Origin: Streptomyces pseudovenezuelae
Lineage (GTDB): Bacteria > Actinomycetota > Actinomycetes > Streptomycetales > Streptomycetaceae
DNA length: 64,000 bases
Assembly: GCF_001513955.1 (NCBI RefSeq)
Contig: NZ_KQ948155.1
Span: 108,086-172,085 of the forward strand
Direction: 5' to 3'
The notes below the pieces were generated by a model. That model worked only from the letters and a program-made list of their open reading frames with translations, was not told where the DNA came from and made no database searches. This document shows, piece by piece, positions 48,368 to 56,143 of this stretch (positions are counted from its first letter, which is position 1; each line of letters opens with the position of its first letter). A program made the position numbers and the translations under genes.

Positions 48368-50152
48368 TCAGCGCCTGAGGGTCAGCGTGTCGTCCGGCAT
48401 CTTCCGCAGGATCATCGTGTCCTCCGGGAGCGGACCCAGCAGACGGGCGTAGGCCCCGCGCCGGGCCACCAGTTCCGCGTGGGTGCCCGCCTCCACCAGG
48501 CGTCCGCCGTCCACGACCAGGATGCGGTCCGCGTCCGGGGCCAGGCTCAGATCGTGGGTGATCATGATGGTCGTGCGGCCGGACACCAGTCGGCGCAGGG
48601 GCTGTACGACCTGGCGCGCGGCCACCGAGTCGAGGCCGGCGGTGGGCTCGTCGAGGACGAGGACGGGCGCGGCCCGGAGCATCGCGCGGGCGATGGTGAT
48701 CCGCTTGAGCTGGCCGCCGGACAGGGCCGCCGTACCGGGGGCGATCTCGGTGTCGTAGCCCTCGGGAAGTGCGGTGACGAAGTCGTGGGCCGCGGCCGCG
48801 CGGGCCGCCTGCTCGATCTCCGCGTCGCTCGCGCCCGGCCGGCCCGTGCCGATGTTCTCGCGGATCGTGCCGTTGAGGATCAGCGTCTCCTGCGGAAGCA
48901 GGGCGATCTGCTCCCGCAGGAACTCCAGTCCCAGGTGCGTGAGCGGCACGCCGTCCAGGGTGATCACGCCCGCGCACGGGTCGTAGAAGCGGGTGAGGAG
49001 CTTGGACAGGGTGGACTTGCCGGCGCCGCTCGGGCCGGTGACGATCACCAGCTCGCCGGGGGCGGCCGAGAAGGACACGTCGGTGAGGGAGTCGCGGTGC
49101 CCGGTGGGATAGCGGAAGCGCACACCGTGGAAGCCGACCCAGCCGTGGACCGGCCAGGCGGGGACGGGTTCGGCCGGGTCGCCGACCGACGGTTCGGCGT
49201 CCAGGATCTCGTTCAGGCGCTGGGCGCCCGCGGTGGCCGCCGTGAGGGTCAGACCCAGCTGGCCGAGGTTGCGGACCGGCGGGTACAGGTAGCCGATGAA
49301 GGCGGCGAAGGCGAGCAGCTGACCGAGGGTCATGCGGTCGGCGGAGATCTCCCAGACGCCCAGGCCGATCACGGCCAGCACGCACAGTGTCTCGACGACC
49401 TCGACGAACTGCTCGTACATCTCGCTCAGCCGGGCACCGCGCACGGACGCCCGCATCCAGGCGCGGGCCTCGCGGTCCAGGCGCCTCTCCTCGTCGCGGC
49501 GGCGGTTGTAGGCCTGCGTGAGGACGACGTTGCCGAGCGACTCCGCCACCACGGAGGTGATCGCGCCGTCCGCGACCCGCTCGTCCTGCGAGGCCTGCCT
49601 GATCCGGCCGGAGAACCGGCGGGCGGCGAACAGGAACAGGGGCGCCAGGACGAAGGTGGCGAGGGCCAGGTCCCAGCGCAGGTACAGGGCGGCGGCGGAG
49701 TAGAAGACGGCCGAGAAGGCGGCGGCGACCGTGCCGACGACACCGGAGACGACCATCTGCTCGATGGCCTCGACGTCACCGGTGAGGCGTTCGACCAGGT
49801 CTCCCTGGCGGTGCTTCTGGAAGAAGTGCGGGGGCAGCTCCTGGATGTGCCGGAAGACCTTCGCGCGCAGCCGCAGCACGAATCTCTCCGCGGTCCAGGT
49901 CGCGAGGGAGTTGCCGAGGTAGCCGACGAGCGCGCCGAGTGCGGCCACGCCCAGCCAGGCGCCGGCCGGGCCCCAGAAGGCGCTGAGCGAACCGGCTTTC
50001 AGGGCGGTGTCGGTGAGCTCCGCGAACAGCAGGATCGCGGCGGTCTCGGCGAGCGCGGACACCACCACGCACGCGACGATCGCCGCCAGCCATCTGCGGT
50101 CGCCGCGGGTCAGCGGCCAGAAACGGCTGAAGGCCTCACGGACTTCGCTCAT
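48368..50152 (-). CDS. ABC exporter, fused membrane and ATPase domains
   Basis: 594 residues. The membrane domain (about 20-310) has six helices and no N-terminal C39 peptidase. The ATPase has Walker A GPSGAGKST near 375, signature LSGGQLKR near 480 and Walker B VLVLDEPTAGLDS. It is a half-transporter expected to form a homodimer exporting lipids, drugs or peptides. AAAGGGAG precedes the ATG at 50152. Directly upstream on the same strand are two tandem 38-residue cationic peptide genes, so these peptides are candidate substrates or partners; this is inference from position. Confidence 0.9.
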   Translation of the reverse strand: MSEVREAFSRFWPLTRGDRRWLAAIVACVVVSALAETAAILLFAELTDTALKAGSLSAFWGPAGAWLGVAALGALVGYLGNSLATWTAERFVLRLRAKVFRHIQELPPHFFQKHRQGDLVERLTGDVEAIEQMVVSGVVGTVAAAFSAVFYSAAALYLRWDLALATFVLAPLFLFAARRFSGRIRQASQDERVADGAITSVVAESLGNVVLTQAYNRRRDEERRLDREARAWMRASVRGARLSEMYEQFVEVVETLCVLAVIGLGVWEISADRMTLGQLLAFAAFIGYLYPPVRNLGQLGLTLTAATAGAQRLNEILDAEPSVGDPAEPVPAWPVHGWVGFHGVRFRYPTGHRDSLTDVSFSAAPGELVIVTGPSGAGKSTLSKLLTRFYDPCAGVITLDGVPLTHLGLEFLREQIALLPQETLILNGTIRENIGTGRPGASDAEIEQAARAAAAHDFVTALPEGYDTEIAPGTAALSGGQLKRITIARAMLRAAPVLVLDEPTAGLDSVAARQVVQPLRRLVSGRTTIMITHDLSLAPDADRILVVDGGRLVEAGTHAELVARRGAYARLLGPLPEDTMILRKMPDDTLTLRR

Positions 50153-50197
50153 GACGACTCCCTTTCAGGTACGGCGGTCCCGGTGGGCGGGGACGGC

Positions 50198-50250
50198 CGA
50201 GGCGGGGCCGCCGGCGCGAGACGCGCTCGCTGACCGGTGACCCCGCCTCG
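50198..50250 (-). terminator. Long hairpin between the peptide genes and the ABC exporter
   Basis: CGAGGCGGGG (50198-50207) and CCCCGCCTCG (50241-50250) form a 10-bp stem with a 33-base loop, just after the second peptide stop. It may partly terminate or stabilise the peptide mRNA, giving more peptide than transporter. Confidence 0.5.
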
Positions 50251-50262
50251 TGGCGAGCTGCC

Positions 50263-50379
50263 TCAGCCCTGGTGGGCGACGGGGCGGCGCTTCGGCGCGG
50301 GCTTCTTCGGCTGGGGCTTCTTCGGAGCCGGGGCGGGCTTGCGGGTCTTCTTCACCGGGGCGATCTTGTGGAAGCTCAT
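50263..50379 (-). CDS. 38-residue Lys/Pro-rich cationic peptide, copy B
   Basis: ATG at 50379 with GAAGGA about 8 bases upstream. The product starts MSFHKIAPVKKTRK, has a middle PAPKKPQPKK and ends PVAHQG. Thirteen residues are Lys, Arg or His on my count of the central part, there is no acidic residue and no Cys. It is 32/38 identical to copy A. No modification enzymes are adjacent. It lies 110 bases upstream of the ABC exporter. It is too short for normal gene calling but codon use, duplication and ribosome site all support it. I do not recognise the family. Confidence 0.8.
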   Translation of the reverse strand: MSFHKIAPVKKTRKPAPAPKKPQPKKPAPKRRPVAHQG

Positions 50380-50467
50380 GTCTGCATCCTTCTCCGTCTT
50401 GGTTCTGCAACAGTTCTTCTACCGATCTGCTGCAATTACTTATGAATGAATTCGCTTTACTTCAGTG

Positions 50468-50735
50468 AATTCTGTGTCAGCCCTTGGGTGCGACCGGTCG
50501 GCGCTTCGGAGCGTGCTTCTTCGGCTGGGGCTTCTTCGGAGCCGGGGTCGGCTTGTGGTTCTTCTTGACCGGGGCGATCTTGTGGAAGCTCATCGTGTCG
50601 TCCTTTGCGTTTGCGTTGTTCGCTCTCGACATGGAAAACACTACGGCATTCCCGCGGCCGAAAAGGCCATTCCGCCTTAGACCTCAATAAGACTGGATGT
50701 GCATCGCCTGAGAATCGAAAGGCTGACACAGAATT
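50468..50735. repeat. 15-bp inverted repeats flanking peptide copy A
   Basis: AATTCTGTGTCAGCC at 50468-50482 covers the copy A stop, and its exact complement GGCTGACACAGAATT is at 50721-50735, between the peptide gene and the LmeA-like stop. It may mark a rearrangement or a past inverted copy of the gene end. Confidence 0.75.
50477..50593 (-). CDS. 38-residue Lys/Pro-rich cationic peptide, copy A
   Basis: ATG at 50593 with AAAGGA 8 bases upstream. It starts MSFHKIAPVKKNHK, has PAPKKPQPKKHAPK and ends RRPVAPKG. Differences from copy B are at positions 12, 13, 16, 27, 36 and 37; the opening 11 residues and the PAPKKPQPKK core are identical. The conserved start suggests a leader or binding role, and the Lys-Pro repeats suggest nucleic-acid, membrane or cell-wall binding. 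The gap to copy B is AT-rich. TAGTGT near 50640 on the minus strand could be the -10 of the operon promoter. Confidence 0.82.
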   Translation of the reverse strand: MSFHKIAPVKKNHKPTPAPKKPQPKKHAPKRRPVAPKG

Positions 50736-50748
50736 TAAGGGCGGACAT

Positions 50749-51885
50749 TCACGGACCGACCGCCAATCCGGAGCCCTCGACGCGCACCCGGATGCCGTCC
50801 TTCACCACCCGCACGTCCCGCAGCCGCAGCGCGCCGCTGGGCGGCTCGGGCAGCCGGAAGCCGAGGGAGAGGCGGTCGGCGAGGACCGGGCGGGTCAGTC
50901 GGGACAGCGCGCCCAGGAGCGCCGGGTCCAGGCCCAGGCGGTCCAGGAGCTCGGGGTGGGCCACGGCCAGGTCGAGAAGGTTCAGGCGCATGGCCTGCCG
51001 TACGAACTCCGGGCGGCCGGTCAGACGGGACAGCGCGGTGTCGGAGCGCTGCGCCTCGCGCACGGTGGCGTCGGGCACCCCCAGCGCCCGCACCACGGAC
51101 GGGACCGCCAGCAGAGCCCGGGCCCGGCGCGTCTCCCAGGCCAGCGCCGCGGCCGACCCGGGCGTCAGATGCAGCCCCTCCGAGGCACGGCTGCCCGGCC
51201 GGTAGGTCGCCAGGTCCCCGATGTCCAGGCGCATCCCGCCGATCCGGGTGTCGACACCTCGCTCCCCGTCGCGCGCCACCCGCACCTCGGCCCGCAGCCG
51301 CAGATCGTGCCCGGCGACCGGGAGCGTGCCGCGCACGGCGACCCGGTCACGGCCGGCTCCCCTGAACGTCACCTGGGACGCGCCGAGTTCACGGTTCATG
51401 TCGGCGAAGGAGAGCAGGGCGTCACCGTGCAGCTCGGGAACGCGCGCCCCGCGCACGGAGGTCGGCCCGTCGCCGTCGAGCCGTATGTCATGAGCGGTGG
51501 CCGACACCGCGGCCAGCGTGACCCGGTCGGCGGCCACGTCCGGGACGGTCAACCTGACCGAGTCCAGGTGCCGGCCCGCGAGTTGGGTCAGGAAGGGAAA
51601 GCCGCCGATCTCCACCTCGGGCGCCGCGGGCAGCCGCAGCCGGTCCTTGAGGGTGTCCGCGGCCCGGTGCTCGGCGTAGAGGACGGCCCAACGGTCGGCG
51701 AGGGTGAGGAAGGCGGCCAGCACCAGCAGGGAGGCGACGGTCTTCAGCGCGAACGGCAGACCTGTGAAGCGGCCCCGCCGGCGCCTCCGCCCGGTGCGGC
51801 GGTGGGTGGCCGGCGGGGCCGGGGACTCTTCGTACGGGAGATCAAACGGGTGGGGATGCGTGGGTATGTGGTGGGGGGAACGCAT
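50749..51885 (-). CDS. LmeA-like (DUF2993) membrane protein
   Basis: 378 residues. An Arg-rich cytoplasmic N-terminus (HRRTGRRRRRGRF) is followed by a membrane helix (LPFALKTVASLLVLAAFLTLADRW, about 43-66) and a large DUF2993 domain: LRLPAAPEVEIGGFPFLTQLAGRHLDSVRLTV. It is longer than the protein at 31375 through a C-terminal extension of about 120 residues. Likely a lipid-binding protein at the membrane outer face. The start has no clear ribosome site. It is upstream of the peptide genes with 155 bp between. Confidence 0.84.
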   Translation of the reverse strand: MRSPHHIPTHPHPFDLPYEESPAPPATHRRTGRRRRRGRFTGLPFALKTVASLLVLAAFLTLADRWAVLYAEHRAADTLKDRLRLPAAPEVEIGGFPFLTQLAGRHLDSVRLTVPDVAADRVTLAAVSATAHDIRLDGDGPTSVRGARVPELHGDALLSFADMNRELGASQVTFRGAGRDRVAVRGTLPVAGHDLRLRAEVRVARDGERGVDTRIGGMRLDIGDLATYRPGSRASEGLHLTPGSAAALAWETRRARALLAVPSVVRALGVPDATVREAQRSDTALSRLTGRPEFVRQAMRLNLLDLAVAHPELLDRLGLDPALLGALSRLTRPVLADRLSLGFRLPEPPSGALRLRDVRVVKDGIRVRVEGSGLAVGP

Positions 51886-51955
51886 CGATCCATCCGATCA
51901 TGCGAACGCCCCCCACCCGCAACCCGCTCCGGGCCGGTGCGACTCAGCTCACGAT

Positions 51956-53797
51956 CTACTGAACGACCGTGATCCGGTTCGCGGCCGGCGGCGCGATCGG
52001 GCTGCCCGCCGACGAGTTGGCCGTCAGGTACTCCACGAGAGCGGCGAGGTCGTCGCCGCCGACGAGGTCGTTCGTGCCCTGGCCCAGGGTGGTGAAGCCG
52101 TCGCCGCCGCCCGCGAGGAAGCTGTTGGTCGCGACACGGTAGGTGGCCGCCGGGTCGACGGCCGTGCCGTTCAGCTTCACGGAGCCGAGAACGATCCGGT
52201 CCGCGCCGGTCTTCGTCAGGTCCAGCGTGTAGGTGAGGTCCGCCGACGGCAGCAGGATCTTCGGCGAGGCCGCGTTCGACCCGCTCACCTGCTCCTGGAG
52301 CACCTTGAGCAGCTGGGCGCCGGTGAAGTCCTGGAGGTTCACGGTGTTGGAGAACGGCTGCACGGTGAAGCCCTCGGCGTACGTCACCACCCCGTCCCCC
52401 TCGGTCCCCTTGGCCGCGTAGGTCAGGCCGGCCCGGACCCCGCCCGGGTTCATCAGCGCGAGGTCGGTCTCGGGGTCGAGCTCCTTGCCGTACGCGAGCT
52501 GCGCGTCGGCGATCAGGTCACCCATCGGGGACTCGGTGCCGGTGCTCGGGATGTCGGCGGAGATGTATCCGACCGCGCGGTTGCCGATGGGCGCCGCGAG
52601 GGTGTTCCACTTGCCGATCAGCTGGGTCATGTCGGGCGCCTTGGCGACGGTCCGGGTGACCACGTGGTTCGCGGACTTCACGGCCGTGCGGGCGATGTCG
52701 CCGGTGAAGCGGTCGTACGTCAGCGTGGTGTCCGTGTAGAGCCGGCCGAAGGAGGCGGCCGAGGTGACCATGCGGGGCTTGCCCGACGGGTCGGGGATCG
52801 TGCACACGTACGCCGCGTGGGTGTGACCGGTGACCAGCGCGTCCACGGACGGCGAGATGTTCTTGGCGATGTCGACGATCGGGCCGGAGATGCCGTCGCC
52901 GGCGCCCGGGGAGTCGCAGTTGTAGTTGTAGGAGCCCGAGGCGGGCTGCCCGCCCTCGTGGATGAGGGCCACGATCGACTTCACGCCCTGCTTCTGCAGC
53001 ACCTTGGCGTACTTGTTGATCGTCTCGACCTCGTCCTTGAACTTCAGGCCCTTGACGCCCTCGGCGGAGACGACACCCGGGGTGTCCTCCAGGGTGACGC
53101 CGATGAAGCCGACCTTGACGTCCTTCTTCTTCCACACCCAGTAGGGCTTGAGGATCGGCCTGCCGGTCTTCTCGTCCAGGACGTTGGCCGCCAGGTACGG
53201 GAAGTCGGCGCCCTCGAACTTCTTGTCCGTGTAGCAGCCGGCGGTCGGGTGGCAGCCGCCGTTCTGCAGCCGGGCCAGTTCCTTCGCGCCCTCGTCGAAC
53301 TCGTGGTTGCCGACGCTCGTCACATCCAGGTCGAGCTTGTTCAGCGCCTCGATGGTGGGCTCGTCGTGGAAGAGTCCCGAGATCAGCGGCGAGGCCCCGA
53401 CCATGTCACCGCCCGCCGCGGTGACGGAGTACGGGTTCCCCTTCCGCGCCTCGCGCAGATGGGTCGCGAGGTACTCGACGCCCCCCGCGTCGATCGTCTT
53501 CGTCGTCCCGTCCGCCTGGAGCTCGGTGACCCGGCCGGAGGAGCCGGACGGCGGCTCCAGGTTGCCGTGCAGGTCGTTGAAGGACAGCAGCTGGACGTCC
53601 TGGTAGCGGCTCGGCAGCGGCTTGCCGTGCCGGTTGTCGTGCGCCCCCGCGGGCAACGCGGCGGCGAGGGCGCCGACGGTGGCGAGACCGGCGGCCGCGG
53701 CGACCAGACGGTACGTACGGCGTCGGCGACGGCCGGCGTCCGACCGGTTCGGCCGATCCGACCTGTTCGCCTGGTCCGACTGGGATATGGCTGGCAT
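51956..53797 (-). CDS. Secreted 5'-nucleotidase / UshA-like metallophosphoesterase
   Basis: 613 residues. A twin-Arg-like N-terminus (GRRRRRTYRLVAAAAGLATVGALAAALPAGA) is followed by the metallophosphoesterase domain with LLSFNDLHGNLEP, GGDMVGASP, VGNHEFDEG and GHTHAAY metal motifs. The C-terminal 5'-nucleotidase domain (about 390-600) has the substrate-stacking NPGGVRAGL and FLAGGGDGFTTL segments. It probably releases nucleosides and phosphate outside the cell. CAGGGGGG precedes the ATG at 53797. It faces away from mshD. Confidence 0.92.
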   Translation of the reverse strand: MPAISQSDQANRSDRPNRSDAGRRRRRTYRLVAAAAGLATVGALAAALPAGAHDNRHGKPLPSRYQDVQLLSFNDLHGNLEPPSGSSGRVTELQADGTTKTIDAGGVEYLATHLREARKGNPYSVTAAGGDMVGASPLISGLFHDEPTIEALNKLDLDVTSVGNHEFDEGAKELARLQNGGCHPTAGCYTDKKFEGADFPYLAANVLDEKTGRPILKPYWVWKKKDVKVGFIGVTLEDTPGVVSAEGVKGLKFKDEVETINKYAKVLQKQGVKSIVALIHEGGQPASGSYNYNCDSPGAGDGISGPIVDIAKNISPSVDALVTGHTHAAYVCTIPDPSGKPRMVTSAASFGRLYTDTTLTYDRFTGDIARTAVKSANHVVTRTVAKAPDMTQLIGKWNTLAAPIGNRAVGYISADIPSTGTESPMGDLIADAQLAYGKELDPETDLALMNPGGVRAGLTYAAKGTEGDGVVTYAEGFTVQPFSNTVNLQDFTGAQLLKVLQEQVSGSNAASPKILLPSADLTYTLDLTKTGADRIVLGSVKLNGTAVDPAATYRVATNSFLAGGGDGFTTLGQGTNDLVGGDDLAALVEYLTANSSAGSPIAPPAANRITVVQ

Positions 53798-53943
53798 ACG
53801 CCCCCCTGTGTTCCGGATGTGAGAGTGGCCCCCGTCCGGCGCAGCCTAGGGTCAACGCGCGTAGCGCGACAGTGGTTTCGTGGTTACATCCTGGTTGCTT
53901 CTTTGCCGCCGCTTTGCCCGGACCTCCCCTTACCCTCGTAGCC

Positions 53944-54870
53944 ATGACCAGCGACGACATCGCACGCCCCGGCATCTCCCGCTCCATCGAGACCCTTTCG
54001 GCGCTCTCGCCGCAGCAGACCGAGGCGGTTCTCGGGCTCCTCGCCGAGGCCGCGCACCAGGACGGCCAGCAGGCGGTGTCCGAACAGGGCCGGTTGCAGC
54101 TGCGGGGCGGTGCCCGCGAAGGCGTGTCCCATCTGCTCCTGTACGTCGGCGACGAACTGGCCGGTTACGCCCAGCTGGAGGACACCGACCCGGTGGAGGC
54201 GCCGGCGGCGGAGCTGGTCGTCCACCCCGCCCACCGGGGCCACGGCCACGGCCGCGCCCTGGGCTCGGCGCTGCTCGCCGCCTCCGGCAAGCGGCTGCGG
54301 GTGTGGGCCCACGGCGGCCACAGCGCCGCCCGGCACCTCGCCCAGGTCCTGGGCCTGACCCTCTTCCGTGAGCTACGGCAGATGCGGCGCCCGCTGGCGG
54401 GCCTTGAGCTGCCCGACCCGGTGCTCCCGGCGGACGTGACGGTCCGCGCCTTCGTCCCCGGCGAGGACGACACCGCCTGGCTCGCGGTGAACGCGGCCGC
54501 GTTCGCCCACCACCCCGAGCAGGGCTCCCTGACCCAGCGCGACCTGGACGACCGCAAGGCCGAGTCCTGGTTCGACCCGGCGGGCTTCTTCCTGGCCTTC
54601 CACGGCGCCGAACTCGTCGGCTTCCACTGGACCAAGGTGCACGCGGCCGAACAGCTCGGCGAGGTCTACGTCCTCGGCGTCCGCCCCGGCACCCAGGGCG
54701 GCGGCCTCGGCAAGGCCCTCACCACGATCGGCCTGCGCCACCTCGCCGCCCAGGGCCTGCCGACCGCGATGCTCTACGTCGACGCCGACAACAAGGCGGC
54801 CGTCTCGGTCTACGAACGGCTCGGTTTCACCACGTACGAGACGGACCTGATGTACCGCACCGAGACGTGA
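53944..54870 (+). CDS. mshD: MshD, mycothiol synthase
   Basis: 308 residues in two GNAT domains. The first has VVHPAHRGHGHGRALGSALL, the second VLGVRPGTQGGGLGKALTTIGLRHLAAQGLP and the ending DADNKAAVSVYERLGFTTYETDLMY. The enzyme acetylates Cys-GlcN-Ins to give mycothiol, the last step of the pathway begun by MshA, whose gene start is at the left end of the window. TACCCT ends 7 bases before the ATG and there is no ribosome site, so a leaderless mRNA is likely. Confidence 0.93.
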   Translation: MTSDDIARPGISRSIETLSALSPQQTEAVLGLLAEAAHQDGQQAVSEQGRLQLRGGAREGVSHLLLYVGDELAGYAQLEDTDPVEAPAAELVVHPAHRGHGHGRALGSALLAASGKRLRVWAHGGHSAARHLAQVLGLTLFRELRQMRRPLAGLELPDPVLPADVTVRAFVPGEDDTAWLAVNAAAFAHHPEQGSLTQRDLDDRKAESWFDPAGFFLAFHGAELVGFHWTKVHAAEQLGEVYVLGVRPGTQGGGLGKALTTIGLRHLAAQGLPTAMLYVDADNKAAVSVYERLGFTTYETDLMYRTET

Positions 54871-55483
54871 GGTCCCGATGACACGGGGCACCTCCTCTAC
54901 GAGGGCTGGGGCATGTCGCCGACCGGATCCCTGACACCTGCGCCGAGTTGTACGCCGTCGGCCTGCCGCTCGTACCCGGCACCCGGCGGCCGGCCCCTGG
55001 TCCTGCCCGGTGGGCCAGTACGCCGCAGCCGAGCGGCCGGGACACCGGGCGGGAACGAACACCGACGCCGTCACCGTCCAGACGCTGGGCCCGACACCGC
55101 CGACGTCACAGTCGGAACGCCAGACGTGATCCGACACCGCCACCATGCGGCCCGCGAGCCCGGCCCCAACCCGGCACCCTCACATCCCGACGCCGGGCCT
55201 GAATCGACACCGCGCTGACATCCTCACGGTCTGGGCACCGGACGTGATCCGGCAACGCCGCCTTCCCGGTCCGGGCTCCGGGCCCCACCCAAACCCGACG
55301 CCATCACCGGTCCCGACGCCAGGCCCGATCCGGCACCGACGCCGCACGGCCCGCACGCGGGCCCGACCCCGACGCCCTCGCAGCCCCGGTGCCAGGGCCC
55401 GATCCGGCACCGGCACAATCACCGCCCGGCGCCAGACCGACCCCCTCACGGCACTGGTGCCAGGCCGCCCCGCCCCCGGCCCC
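54871..55483. repeat. 613-bp gene-free region with dispersed GATCCGGCACCG repeats
   Basis: Degenerate copies of GCCCGATCCGGCACCG lie at 55125, 55198, 55243, 55323 and 55397, 45 to 81 bp apart and in a shared direction. Open frames exist in several frames but none has a ribosome site or product likeness. It lies between convergent mshD and the ABC-associated operon. Confidence 0.6.
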
Positions 55484-56143
55484 TCACCGCCCCGGCGCCA
55501 CGCGCGCTCTGAGGCTGTGGGTGGGTTCCGGTGTGCAGGCTGCTCCCAGCAGGGCCGCGCCTGCCAGGACCGCGGCCCATCCCACGTGGGCCGCCTGCCA
55601 GTTCGGGTCTCCCACCGCGACGAACAGATTCCAGCGGGTGGGGAGCAGGAGCGGGGCGAGGAGGCCGAGGGTCAGGAAGCCGGCCGCCACCGAGGGGCCG
55701 GGTTCCGGTTCGTCGGTGCAGCGGACCGCCACCGCCGCGGCGGCCACCGCGAGGACGGCCGTCGCCGCGGCCTCCAGGGTGACCGCGCCGATCGGGGGGC
55801 GGGCCGGTGCGGGGACGAGGGCCAGTGCCGCCGTCCACCACAGCGCGGCGACCGGAGCGACCAGCGCGACCCGCAGCCCGCTGCGGACCCAACGCCGGGT
55901 GGGTACGGGGGTGGTGAGCCGGCGTGCCGGGTCGTCCAGGAGGAACGTCAGGCCCAGGGCGAAGACGAGGGCGGCGGCCCGCAGAAGGGGCAGGCCGAGC
56001 CACGCGGCGAGCGGCCCGGACAGCCGCGGCAGACCCACGACCAGCAGCCCCACGACCGCCCCGGCGCCGACCGCCCGCCACGGCACCGTGCGTGCCACGG
56101 CCACCACCAGCGCCCCGCGGGCGCCCCCGTCACTCCTCCGCAC
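55484..56143 (-). CDS. Polytopic membrane protein of the ECF sigma/ABC operon
   Basis: 219 residues from a GTG at 56143, overlapping the upstream permease by 14 bases. About six hydrophobic helices (VVGLLVVGLPRLSGPLAAWLG, AAALVFALGLTFLLDD and others) and no soluble domain. It is probably a second membrane subunit of the ABC system. Sequence identity to known permeases could not be judged by eye. It is the last gene of the operon that starts with the ECF sigma factor. Confidence 0.75.
   Translation of the reverse strand: MRRSDGGARGALVVAVARTVPWRAVGAGAVVGLLVVGLPRLSGPLAAWLGLPLLRAAALVFALGLTFLLDDPARRLTTPVPTRRWVRSGLRVALVAPVAALWWTAALALVPAPARPPIGAVTLEAAATAVLAVAAAAVAVRCTDEPEPGPSVAAGFLTLGLLAPLLLPTRWNLFVAVGDPNWQAAHVGWAAVLAGAALLGAACTPEPTHSLRARVAPGR

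Noticed and set aside
50165..50410. 81-residue ORF over peptide copy B
   Set aside because: It is another frame; the 38-residue frame is conserved between the two copies and has a ribosome site.
50263..50593. Lanthipeptide or lasso precursor peptides
   Set aside because: No Cys, few Ser/Thr, and no modification enzyme genes adjacent.
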